Shown here piece by piece: positions 16,414 to 24,315 of a stretch of DNA of 32,214 bases. This DNA comes from Phycisphaerales bacterium (GTDB lineage: Bacteria > Planctomycetota > Phycisphaerae > Phycisphaerales > SM1A02). Every line of letters starts with the position of its first letter. The first letter of the stretch is position 1. The notes under the pieces are model-generated. The model ran no database searches and was not told the DNA's origin. It was given only the letters and a program-made list of their open reading frames with translations. The translations under genes were made by a program, and so were the position numbers. The stretch spans positions 1 to 32,214 of the forward strand of contig JAGQOG010000461.1 of assembly GCA_020427695.1 (NCBI GenBank), given 5' to 3'.

Positions 16414-16476
16414 CCAGACATGGTCGCGGCCGACGTTGACCGCGAGGCTCCGCGTTCATGCGCCCCGGACGGGAGT

Positions 16477-17523
16477 CTACTTGTTCACTTCGCTGTGATC
16501 CTTCTCGCTGGCACCGTTGGGCGGGGCGGCGTTCCCCTGGCCCGACGAGCTGCCCGAGCCGCCGACGGCCTTGGGCGGAGCGATCTTGTTGCCGCTCCGC
16601 GTCGTCGACTTGCCGCCTCGTGCGCCGGGCTTGCCCGAGGTGCCGGACGGCTCGATCACGATGCGCTTCGAGGAGGGCGGGGTCACGCCCTTGTTGCCGC
16701 TGACAAACGAGTTCTTGTTGCCGGGCTTGTCGCCGCCGCCCGACGACGGCGTGCCGGATCCGCTCTCCGCCTCCGCCGGGGGACCGGCGGGAGCACCCGT
16801 CTCCGGATCGGATCCGTCCGAGCCGGAGTCGCAGGGAACCAGGTTCGCGGGGTCGGCCATGATGTTGAGCATCGTGATGATGTTGGCCTTGTCGCCGCTG
16901 GTCATCTGGTACTTGTAGCGCAGCGTCGCGTCGCTGCCGATGGCGGGCGTCGCGACGGGCGAACCGAGGCCGAACGTCGAGTTCGTGCTCGCGGTGCTCG
17001 CGGCCGAACCGCTCATCTGGAACGGTCCGTAGAACTGCTGGACGGCGATCGCGTCGTCGGCCAGGACGCGGTAGACGGCATCGCCCTGCTCCGCCGTGAT
17101 CTTGCCGCCGTTGGCGTCCATCACGAGCGTGATGTTCACCATGCCGGACATGCTCGAGGCGTTGGCGATGACCGGACAAACCGGAAACTCCACGAGGATC
17201 TCGTAGTCGTTGGTCACCGAGCTCGAGTTCAGCATCGACATGCTGCCCGAGATGACCGCGTTGTTCTCGGGATTGAGGTCGGCGGAGTAGCTCCACGTGG
17301 CGGACCACAGGCCGGACGGGTCCGCGGTCGAACCGAGGAAGGTCATGTTGCCGTTGGCCGCGAGTTCGCCCAACGTGACCACGGATGGCGCTTCCACGCC
17401 GTTCACCTTGATGGTGACCTTCGCCTCCTGGGCCTCGGCGGAAGTCGCGAGAAGGCCCAGGGGCAGGAGTGCGAACGTTTGAAGGAGGAGGATTCGAGAG
17501 GACGTCGTTGGGGCGCTGCGCAT
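16477..17523 (-). CDS. secreted protein of unknown function with Gly/Ser/Lys-rich tail
   Basis: Protein of 348 residues. The signal peptide is MRSAPTTSSRILLLQTFALLPLGLLATSAEAQ. Residues about 33-215 form a beta-rich domain with polar, Ser/Thr/Asn-rich segments (KVTIKVNGVEAPSVVTLGEL, FGPFQMSG-like turns) and cysteines in PVCPVI and VPCDSG. From about 220 to the end it is low complexity: Gly, Ser, Pro, Lys, Arg and Asn with repeated GNK motifs (KPGNKNSFVSGNKG, RSGNKIAPPK). This basic disordered tail may bind a surface polymer; that is a guess. I recognise no family. AGGA eight bases upstream supports the ATG at 17523. It has its own strong terminator and is enclosed by the two inverted repeat elements, which makes it look like a stand-alone cassette. 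Confidence 0.75.
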   Translation of the reverse strand: MRSAPTTSSRILLLQTFALLPLGLLATSAEAQEAKVTIKVNGVEAPSVVTLGELAANGNMTFLGSTADPSGLWSATWSYSADLNPENNAVISGSMSMLNSSSVTNDYEILVEFPVCPVIANASSMSGMVNITLVMDANGGKITAEQGDAVYRVLADDAIAVQQFYGPFQMSGSAASTASTNSTFGLGSPVATPAIGSDATLRYKYQMTSGDKANIITMLNIMADPANLVPCDSGSDGSDPETGAPAGPPAEAESGSGTPSSGGGDKPGNKNSFVSGNKGVTPPSSKRIVIEPSGTSGKPGARGGKSTTRSGNKIAPPKAVGGSGSSSGQGNAAPPNGASEKDHSEVNK

Positions 17524-17690
17524 GTCGCTGTTCCTTTTGCTCGAGGTCAGCCAGGTCCGCCGTACGCCGAGGCGGGGCCGGGCCCCGGTCGAGCCGGGAC
17601 AGCCTGAATGTGCAATTGGAAAGCTGGGGCGGAAGCGATGCCCGCGGGAAGCCCGGGGTCCCGGGCGGGTTGGGGAGAGTCAGGAAAGCG

Positions 17691-17704
17691 TGCGGAATTC
17701 CGCA
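17691..17704. other. 14-bp palindrome upstream of the 16477 gene
   Basis: TGCGGAATTCCGCA is a perfect palindrome about 170 bp upstream of the minus-strand start at 17523. A second inverted repeat, GCCCGGG and CCCGGGC separated by GT, lies at 17651-17666. Either may be an operator; nothing else supports this. Confidence 0.25.
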
Positions 17705-17721
17705 GGGCCGTCCGATAGCCG

Positions 17722-17985
17722 GTGATCGGGAAACGGAGGGGGTATCAGCAGCGGGTCGGACGCGTGTGCGGTGAGAGGACGCGCGCGGACGGAGGGGGTA
17801 TCAGCAATTGGTTGCACGGATCGCGCGCTGGCTGGGGACGGACCGCGTCCCTTCACGGCGGGAGCGCCCTCCGTGCAACCAATTGCTGATAACCCCTTCG
17901 TTCCCTGGCGTCCCAATGCCGGACGCGGGCCCACCCTTCTGCTGATAACTCGTCCGTTCGCTCGCGCCCCAATGCCGGACGCGCC
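17722..17985. repeat. modular palindromic repeat element, copy 2 (inverted)
   Basis: About 264 bp, the reverse-oriented counterpart of 16069-16325. Units ending in TATCAG lie on the plus strand at 17738-17748 and 17794-17804, and on the minus strand at 17896-17886 and 17952-17942. The module GCCGGACGCG (complement of CGCGTCCGGC) occurs twice, at about 17918-17927 and 17974-17983. Aligning it with the reverse complement of copy 1 shows similarity along most of its length, strongest in the central 87 bp. It occupies most of the gap between the thiolase stop and the upstream region of the 16477 gene. Confidence 0.75.
17802..17888. repeat. 87-bp stem-loop core of repeat copy 2
   Basis: Exactly the same 19-bp arms as in copy 1 (17802-17820 and 17870-17888) around a 49-base loop that is the reverse complement of the copy 1 loop with eight substitutions. 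Equal size to the base and differences only in the loop point to a constrained structure. Confidence 0.85.
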
Positions 17986-17995
17986 TCCTCCATCC

Positions 17996-19168
17996 CTAAA
18001 CCTCAACAACCATCGCCACGGCGTTCCCGCCGCCCAGGCAGAGCGATGCCAGGCCGCGGCGGCCGCCGGTGCGCTGGAGGGCGTGCAGGAGCGTCACCAG
18101 GATTCGCGCGCCGCTGGCCCCGATCGGGTGACCGAGGGCGATGCCGCCGCCGTTGATGTTGAGCTTGTCCTCGGGAATGCCCAGGCGCGTGATGTTCGAG
18201 AGAAGCTGGGCGGCGAACGCCTCGTTGATCTCGAAGAGGTCGATGTCGGCCACCGACAGTCCGTTCCGCTTCATCAGGTTCCCGATGGCGAACTCGGGCG
18301 CGGTGAAGAGCTCCTTCGGCGGCACGCCGTAGGTGATGGAGTCCACGATGCGGGCCATCGGCTTCGCGCCCATTTCCTTCGCGGCCTCCTCGGAGGCGAC
18401 GATCAGGGCGGCGGCGCCGTCCGAGATCTGCGAGGCGTTGCCGGCCGTGACGGAGCCCGCCTTGTCGAAGGCGGGACGGAGCTTCGCCATGGCGTCGATC
18501 GAGGTGTCCGCACGGAAGCCCTCGTCGGTGTCGCAGCCCTGCTTCTGCTTGAGCTGTTCGGCGGAGAGGGGCACGATCTCGGGCTTGAAGAACCCTTCCG
18601 CGGTGGCCTTCGCCGTGCGCTGATGGGACTGCACGGAGATGCGGTCCATCTCCGCCCGGGTGACGCCGTGCTCCGTGGCGATCCACTCCGCCGCGCAACC
18701 CATCGGCCACTGCTCGAAGGCGCACGTGAGTCCGTCGGCCGCCATGTGGTCGATCAGTTCCGCCGAACCGTACTTGATGCCCGTTCGCGCATACACCATG
18801 TGCGGCGCAAGGCTCATGTTCTCGAATCCGCCGGCCACCACCACCTTGTTGTCGCCGGACCGGATCGACTGGGCGGCGAGCATGACCGCCTGCAGGCCCG
18901 AGCCGCAGACCTTGTTCACCGTCATCGCGTTGAGCGTCGGCGGCAGTCCCGCCTGAAGACCCGCCTGCCGCGCCGGGTTCTGCCCGAGTCCGGCCTGCAG
19001 GACACAGCCCATGATGCATTCGTCCACGCGGTCCTTCGCTGCCGGCACGTCCCCGAGTACCGCGCCGATGGCGTAGGCGCCGAGCTGCGGCGCGGGCGTG
19101 CGGCTGAGGGAACCGAGAAAGCGGCCGATCGGCGTGCGGCGGGCGGCGATGATGACAGGGGTCGACAT
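17996..19168 (-). CDS. acetyl-CoA C-acetyltransferase (thiolase)
   Basis: Thiolase of 390 residues, normal for the family, which condenses two acetyl-CoA to acetoacetyl-CoA or runs the reverse in beta-oxidation. The nucleophilic Cys88 is in VNKVCGSGLQAV, His347 in GGGIALGHPIGASGAR and the second catalytic Cys377 in LCLGGGNA. GGFENMSLAPH and NEAFAAQ are also intact. Length and motifs fit the biosynthetic/acetoacetyl-CoA type (AtoB, PhaA, ThlA) better than long-chain 3-ketoacyl-CoA thiolase, but the direction in vivo cannot be told. The ATG at 19168 gives the normal thiolase N-terminus (STPVIIAARRTPIGRF); no Shine-Dalgarno is visible. Divergent from the fructose bisphosphatase operon; the next downstream gene is separated by repeat copy 2. 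Confidence 0.95.
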   Translation of the reverse strand: MSTPVIIAARRTPIGRFLGSLSRTPAPQLGAYAIGAVLGDVPAAKDRVDECIMGCVLQAGLGQNPARQAGLQAGLPPTLNAMTVNKVCGSGLQAVMLAAQSIRSGDNKVVVAGGFENMSLAPHMVYARTGIKYGSAELIDHMAADGLTCAFEQWPMGCAAEWIATEHGVTRAEMDRISVQSHQRTAKATAEGFFKPEIVPLSAEQLKQKQGCDTDEGFRADTSIDAMAKLRPAFDKAGSVTAGNASQISDGAAALIVASEEAAKEMGAKPMARIVDSITYGVPPKELFTAPEFAIGNLMKRNGLSVADIDLFEINEAFAAQLLSNITRLGIPEDKLNINGGGIALGHPIGASGARILVTLLHALQRTGGRRGLASLCLGGGNAVAMVVEV

Positions 19169-19279
19169 GGGAAAGGACTCGCTCGGCTCGTCCCCGCGCT
19201 CGGTCGCGCGGAGCGTGGCGCAGGAACGGCGTGGATGTGGGGATGGTGGAGACTGAGACGGCACCGTCCGGCGGGCGGT

Positions 19280-19285
19280 TACAAT
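19280..19285 (+). promoter_or_regulatory. -10-like TACAAT upstream of fbp
   Basis: TACAAT in the 223-bp gap between thiolase and fbp would start a leader of about 100 nt that carries GAGG before the fbp ATG. On the minus strand TATCAT at 19320-19315 is a possible -10 for thiolase. Neither has a convincing -35. Confidence 0.35.
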
Positions 19286-19391
19286 CGCCGCCGCGTCCGG
19301 TCGAGCCGAATCGGATGATAGCGAATCGCACACGTCCGGTCGGCGCGGCGTGCGGCGCCCGGACGCACAGTCTTCGGCCCGAGGCGATCAC

Positions 19392-20435
19392 ATGAGCCCG
19401 AAGGACGCGACCGCCGCCACCCGCGCCACCACGACCGAGAACCTGGCGTCGCTCCAGGCGCACATCCTGGCCGAAGAGACGCGACATCCCGGCGCGAGCG
19501 GCGACTTCACCTGGATCGTTTCGGCCATCCAGTTCGCCGGCAAGGCGATCGCGCACATGGTCCGGCGCGCCCGGCTGGAGCAGGTGCTCGGCGACTACGG
19601 CGAGGAGAACGTCCAGGGCGAGCGACAGCAGCACATGGACGTGATCGCGAATCGGATCATCAACCGCTGCCTCGGCGAACGGGCCAGCATCGCCCTGGTC
19701 GCGTCCGAGGAGGACGAGACCCCCACGATCATCCGCACCGGGGCGGAGGGCGGAAAGTACTGCGTGCTCTTCGATCCCCTCGACGGTTCGAGCAACCTCG
19801 ACTTCGGGGTCGGCGTGGGCACGATCTTCAGCGTTCTCCGCAACGACGCCGAGGTTGCCGACGCCGAGCAGACGCTCTGCCAGCCCGGGAGCATGCAGGT
19901 CGCCGCCGGCTACATTCTCTACGGGTCCTCGACCGTCTTCGTCATCACCACGGGCAACGGCGTGGACATGTTCGAGCTCGATCCGCACATCGGCTCGTTC
20001 CTGTTGGTGAAGGGCGGCGTGCGGGTTCCGCGGGCGCACCGCGTGTACTCCATCAACGAGGCGTACCGCGACCAGTTCCCGCGCGGCTACCAGTCGTACC
20101 TCGACTGGGCGCACCGCAACGGATACTCCAGTCGCTACATCGGATCGATGGTGGCGGACGTGCACCGGACGCTCCTGCAAGGCGGCGTGTTCATGTATCC
20201 GCCAACCGCCAAGCACCGCGACGGCAAGCTGCGACTGCTCTACGAGGCGAACCCGATGGCCATGGTCATCGAGCAGGCGGGCGGCCTGGCGTACAGCGGA
20301 CTGGAGCGTACGCTGGCCCTGCAACCCCATCGGCTGCATCAGCGGACGTCCGTGCTGATGGGCAGCGCCGACGAAGTCGAACACGTGCGACGATTCATGC
20401 CAACGGCGGCCGACGCCGGATTCGAGGATGATTGA
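19392..20435 (+). CDS. fbp: class 1 fructose-1,6-bisphosphatase
   Basis: Enzyme of 347 residues that removes the 1-phosphate of fructose 1,6-bisphosphate in gluconeogenesis and the pentose phosphate cycle. The metal-binding signature LFDPLDGSSNLDFGVGVGTIF is near 127-147, with the acidic ASEEDE upstream. GYILYGSSTVFV, RYIGSMVADVHRTLLQGGVF near 250-270 and the C-terminal LRLLYEANPMAMVIEQAGG near 283-301 are as in class 1 enzymes. ATG 19392 has GAGGCG upstream at good spacing and is preferred over the GTG at 19350. The tricorn-like protease gene starts three bases after its stop, so the two are very probably on one mRNA. Confidence 0.96.
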   Translation: MSPKDATAATRATTTENLASLQAHILAEETRHPGASGDFTWIVSAIQFAGKAIAHMVRRARLEQVLGDYGEENVQGERQQHMDVIANRIINRCLGERASIALVASEEDETPTIIRTGAEGGKYCVLFDPLDGSSNLDFGVGVGTIFSVLRNDAEVADAEQTLCQPGSMQVAAGYILYGSSTVFVITTGNGVDMFELDPHIGSFLLVKGGVRVPRAHRVYSINEAYRDQFPRGYQSYLDWAHRNGYSSRYIGSMVADVHRTLLQGGVFMYPPTAKHRDGKLRLLYEANPMAMVIEQAGGLAYSGLERTLALQPHRLHQRTSVLMGSADEVEHVRRFMPTAADAGFEDD

Positions 20436-20438
20436 CCC

Positions 20439-23400
20439 ATGACCAGCCTCCCGCACCCGACCGCGCCGACCGATCGCCCCCTCCGTGTCGCCGTCTTGCC
20501 GCGGCTGGTCCGCGCGGGACTGGCATCGCTCTGTGTGGCCGCCGCCGCCGTCGCAGCCGATCCCGCGGCCCAAGGCTGGCAGGCGCAGCCGGCGCTGCAC
20601 GGCGATCACCTCGTGTTCGTCAGCGAAGGCGATCTCTGGACCACCACCGTCCCCTCGGACCCGGGGAACGCGGCCGTGGCCTACCGCCTGACCTCCACCC
20701 CCGGCGCCGAGAGCCGACCATGCTTCAGCGCCGACGGCGAGTGGCTCGCGTACGCGGCCGAGGCGGACGGAAACACCGATGTCTACATCATGCCTGCTGG
20801 CGGCGGGGCGTCCCGGCGTCTCACCTTCCATCCCGGCACCGATCTGCCCATCTGCTTCAGCCCCGACGGTCGTTCGGTCCTTTTCCGATCCGCCCGAAAC
20901 AGTCCGCTCCGCCGACCGGAGCTGTGGCGGATTTCGACCGGCGGCGGCATGCCGGTGCGCTACGAGCTCGGCGAGTGCTCCCTGGCGGCGCTGAGCGCGA
21001 CCGGTCGGCAAATCGTGTTCAACCGCTGGTCGAACGAGAATTGGAACTGGCGACGCTATCGCGGCGGCACGGCGCCGGACCTCTGGATCGGCGACTTCGA
21101 CACGGGCGAGTACCGCACGCTGGCCCCCGATCCCGCGAACGACCTGTTCCCCATGTGGATGCAGGGGCGGGTGTTCTTCCTTTCCGACCGGAGCGGCACG
21201 ACGAACATCATGTCGGTGCTCCCCTCGGGCGACGACCTCCGAACGCACACCGACTTCGTCGAGCGTGCGGATGACCCGACGGCGATCGAGAGCTACATCG
21301 TCCGCGATCCGAGCGCCGATGCGCGGCGTGGCGGGACCCGGATCGTCTTCACCCAGGGCGGGCGCCTCGCCCTGCTCGATGCGGCGACAAACGAGTTGTG
21401 GCGGATGGACGTCGCCCTCGCAAGCGACCGCAAGGAGAGCCGCACCGCGTGGATCGACCCCAAGCCCGTCCTGACGGAGTTCGCCGTGTCGCCCGACGGC
21501 AAGGCGCTCGTCGTCGGCGCCCGCGGCAATCTCGCCGTTCTTCCCCTGGAGGAGCCGGGACCGGGGCGGCAGCTCGCACCGATCCAGCTCACCCGGACCG
21601 ACGGCGTGCGGGAATGGGGCTCGACCTTCCTGCGGACGCCCGCGATGGGCCTGCGGGCGGTCTTCATCACCGACATGAACGGCGAGCAGCAGCTCGGAAC
21701 CGTGGCCGCGGACGGCTCCGATGCGCCGTCGCTCCTCACGGACGATCGCGACCGGTGGCTCTTTCCTCCTTCCGTTTCCCCCGACGGCCAGTGGATCGCG
21801 TTTGGCGACAAGTCCTTGCGGCTCTTCCTGCTGAACACGGTGACGCTCGAAAAGCGCCTGATCGACACCTCGGACACCGGCGAGATCACCGACTACCGCT
21901 TCTCCCCGGACAGCCAGTGGCTGGCGTATGTCAAGCCAACCGCCAGCGGCTACAACGCGGTGCATCTGCACGCGATCCGCACGGAACGGAACTTCCCCGT
22001 CAGCAACGGCATGTTCGACGATCGGTCGCCACGCTGGGATCCCGCGGGGAAGTACCTCTACCTCCTCTCGCGGCGGAACTTCAACCCCCTCCTGAGCGAG
22101 ATCGACTTCGAGCATGCCCTGGTGGACATGGCGGAGGTGTTCGCCCTGCCGCTCTCCGCGGCGACTCCCCCGCCGGTGCTCGCGGTGGCCAGCGCTGCGG
22201 GCTTCGACCTCGAGGCATGGGCCAAGGGACCGAAGGCGGACGACGATTCCGGCGCGGACGAGGACCAGAACAAGGACGAGGCGAAGGAAGCCAACGGGGC
22301 TGATGGGGCCGATCCCGCAGCGGAGGTCGAGGCCGACCGCGCCAGCCCCACGCTCCAGATCGACACCGATGGCATGGCCGACCGCCTGGTGCGGCTCGAC
22401 ATCGACCCGGGCGAGCTGTCGGATCTCGAGGCGGTGCCGGGGGGACTCCTCTACCTCCGGCGCCCGGCCGTCGGACTCAACGACGAGGTCTGGCCCGCCC
22501 CGCCGATCGGCATTCCCAACGCGACCCTGGAGCGCTTCGATGCCGTCAAGGCCAAGACGAAGGCGCTTGCCGAGGAGGTCGCCGCCGTGCGAACCAGCGC
22601 CGACGGCTCGCGGGTCGTGGTGGCGCGAGGCGACGGGCTGTTCGTGGTGGAGGGCGACGAACGCGAGCCGGTCGACTTCGGCGGTCTGCGGCTGCGCATC
22701 GATCCTCCCGCCGAGTGGGCGCAGATGCTCGCCGAGGCCTGGCGTCTCCAGCGCGACTTCTACTGGCATCCGGACATGCGCGGCGTGGACTGGCGCGCTA
22801 TGCGCACCCGATACGAGGCGCTGCTCCCGCGGATCGGCACGCGGAGCGAGCTCACGCTGCTGATCGGCGAGATGCTGGGCGAACTCGGCACCAGCCACGC
22901 CTACCTCTTCCCGCCGCCCCGGGAACCCTCCGGCCGTCCGGTTCGCACCGGTCTCCTCGGTGCGGACATCGAGTTCGACGGCGCCGGGTATCGGCTCGCT
23001 CGAATCCTGCCCAGCCGGCCGCACGCGGCGCCGGGCGACAGCGATCCGCTGGTGAGCCCGCTTGCCGCTCCGTGGCTGAACGTCAAGGAGGGCTCGTACC
23101 TGCTCGGCATCGACGGCGTACCCCTGCTGCCCCAGGGTCGGAACGTCTACGACCTGCTTCAGGACCGCGCCGGACGAACGGTGCGGGTGACGATCGCCGA
23201 CGATGCCCAAGGACGGAACGCACGGACAATCCAGGTCGAGGCGCTTGGCGACGAGACCGATCTGCGCTATGCCGCCTGGGTCGATGCCAATCGCAAGCGC
23301 GTGGAGGAGGCGTCCGGCGGCATGCTCGGCTACATGCACCTGCCCGACATGGACGGTCCCGGCCTCTCCGCGTTCAACATGATGTTCTATCCCCAGATCG

Positions 23401-23915
23401 AGAAGTCGGGCATGGTGGTGGACATTCGCGACAACGGCGGCGGATTCGTCAGCCAGATGATCGTCCAACGTCTCGCCCGCAAGCCGTGGGCGTTCCAAAA
23501 GCCGCGGCAGGGCAAGCCCGAGCGGTATCCGCAGCGCTCGCTCCTGGGCTACAGCGCGGTGATCATCGACGAGCACGCGGGGAGCGACGGCGACATCTTC
23601 CCCGAGAGCTTCCGCCTGCTCGGCCTCGGTCCGCTCATCGGCACCCGCACCTGGGGCGGCGTGGTCGGCATCCGTGCCGACAAGCCTTTCATGGACCTCG
23701 CCGTCTCGACCCAACCCGAGTACGCGTGGTGGGAGCCCAAACGCGGGTGGTCGCTCGAGAACTCGGGCGTGGCGCCGGACATCGAGGTGGACCTGACGCC
23801 GGCCGACCGCGCCGCCGGCCGCGACCCCCAGCTCGAGAAGGCGATCGAGTGGCTGATGCAGAAGCTCCGCGACGATCCGATCAACGTGCCGCAGCCTCCG
23901 GAGTGGAACCGCTGA
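20439..23915 (+). CDS. tricorn protease homologue (S41B serine peptidase), exported
   Basis: Protein of 1158 residues. Tricorn cuts oligopeptides into short fragments after larger proteases. Order of parts: an N-terminal hydrophobic segment that may be a signal peptide (RAGLASLCVAAAAVAADP); two beta-propellers up to about 590 with WD40-like turns (CFSADGEWLAYAA, CFSPDGRSVLFRSA, SVSPDGQWIAFGD, RFSPDSQWLAYV); an acidic linker near 600-635 (many Asp, Glu, Lys); then the C1, PDZ and C2 regions. Catalytic residues are intact: His in GTSHAYLFPP near 819, Ser in EHAGSDGDIFPESFR near 1047 and Glu in SLENSGVAPDIEV near 1106. The signal peptide implies a periplasmic enzyme, unlike the cytosolic archaeal one. 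It starts three bases after fbp. Confidence 0.94.
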   Translation: MTSLPHPTAPTDRPLRVAVLPRLVRAGLASLCVAAAAVAADPAAQGWQAQPALHGDHLVFVSEGDLWTTTVPSDPGNAAVAYRLTSTPGAESRPCFSADGEWLAYAAEADGNTDVYIMPAGGGASRRLTFHPGTDLPICFSPDGRSVLFRSARNSPLRRPELWRISTGGGMPVRYELGECSLAALSATGRQIVFNRWSNENWNWRRYRGGTAPDLWIGDFDTGEYRTLAPDPANDLFPMWMQGRVFFLSDRSGTTNIMSVLPSGDDLRTHTDFVERADDPTAIESYIVRDPSADARRGGTRIVFTQGGRLALLDAATNELWRMDVALASDRKESRTAWIDPKPVLTEFAVSPDGKALVVGARGNLAVLPLEEPGPGRQLAPIQLTRTDGVREWGSTFLRTPAMGLRAVFITDMNGEQQLGTVAADGSDAPSLLTDDRDRWLFPPSVSPDGQWIAFGDKSLRLFLLNTVTLEKRLIDTSDTGEITDYRFSPDSQWLAYVKPTASGYNAVHLHAIRTERNFPVSNGMFDDRSPRWDPAGKYLYLLSRRNFNPLLSEIDFEHALVDMAEVFALPLSAATPPPVLAVASAAGFDLEAWAKGPKADDDSGADEDQNKDEAKEANGADGADPAAEVEADRASPTLQIDTDGMADRLVRLDIDPGELSDLEAVPGGLLYLRRPAVGLNDEVWPAPPIGIPNATLERFDAVKAKTKALAEEVAAVRTSADGSRVVVARGDGLFVVEGDEREPVDFGGLRLRIDPPAEWAQMLAEAWRLQRDFYWHPDMRGVDWRAMRTRYEALLPRIGTRSELTLLIGEMLGELGTSHAYLFPPPREPSGRPVRTGLLGADIEFDGAGYRLARILPSRPHAAPGDSDPLVSPLAAPWLNVKEGSYLLGIDGVPLLPQGRNVYDLLQDRAGRTVRVTIADDAQGRNARTIQVEALGDETDLRYAAWVDANRKRVEEASGGMLGYMHLPDMDGPGLSAFNMMFYPQIEKSGMVVDIRDNGGGFVSQMIVQRLARKPWAFQKPRQGKPERYPQRSLLGYSAVIIDEHAGSDGDIFPESFRLLGLGPLIGTRTWGGVVGIRADKPFMDLAVSTQPEYAWWEPKRGWSLENSGVAPDIEVDLTPADRAAGRDPQLEKAIEWLMQKLRDDPINVPQPPEWNR

Positions 23916-23943
23916 CGCAGCGCACGGCACCCAGCGTGGATCG

Positions 23944-24315
23944 ATGCTCTACTTCCTTTCCTTTCTCGCCCTCGCGCTCCTGCTGTGCGCCATCTACGCG
24001 GTGATCGTCCTGCTCGAGGTGCCGGGCCTCGCCGAGGAGCGGCTGGGTCGCCTGGAGCCGCTGCCGCCGCTCAACGAGTGGATCGCCGACGAGGCGTCCG
24101 CCCAGGCCGAGTCCGCCCGGGCCGAGGGGCTCGTTCGGGAGGAGCGCGTGTTTCGCGACGCCGCGGGTCTTTTCGGACGGCGCCTGGTGCACCAGGTGCG
24201 CTACCGGGATCCGCGCACCGACGAGATCGCGCGGGTCGAACCCGACCGCCGATACCGTCGCCGGCGTACCGCCAGGGCCGCAGCGTCCGCTACTCGAACC
24301 GCCCGCGATCCTTGA
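23944..24315 (+). CDS. small single-pass membrane protein
   Basis: Protein of 123 residues. The N-terminus MLYFLSFLALALLLCAIYAVIVLLEVPG is one transmembrane segment or uncleaved signal anchor; the rest is charged, with an amphipathic Glu/Ala/Arg-rich region (LNEWIADEASAQAESARAEGLVREERVF) and a very basic C-terminal end (RRYRRRRTARAAASATRTARDP). I know no family. It follows the tricorn gene by 28 bp on the same strand and may be the last gene of the fbp-tricorn operon. Its last 26 bases overlap the 3' end of the MmgE/PrpD gene; the basic end is partly imposed by that overlap. No clear Shine-Dalgarno. Confidence 0.65.
   Translation: MLYFLSFLALALLLCAIYAVIVLLEVPGLAEERLGRLEPLPPLNEWIADEASAQAESARAEGLVREERVFRDAAGLFGRRLVHQVRYRDPRTDEIARVEPDRRYRRRRTARAAASATRTARDP

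Noticed and set aside
16069-17985. CRISPR array as explanation of the repeats
   Set aside because: Repeats are inverted and nested, not direct and evenly spaced, and no cas genes are present.
18003-23930. A 1975-codon open frame on the minus strand opposite fbp and the tricorn gene
   Set aside because: It is the antisense shadow of two well-supported genes and is rich in Arg/His/Val patterns typical of reversed GC-rich codons; no domain is recognisable.
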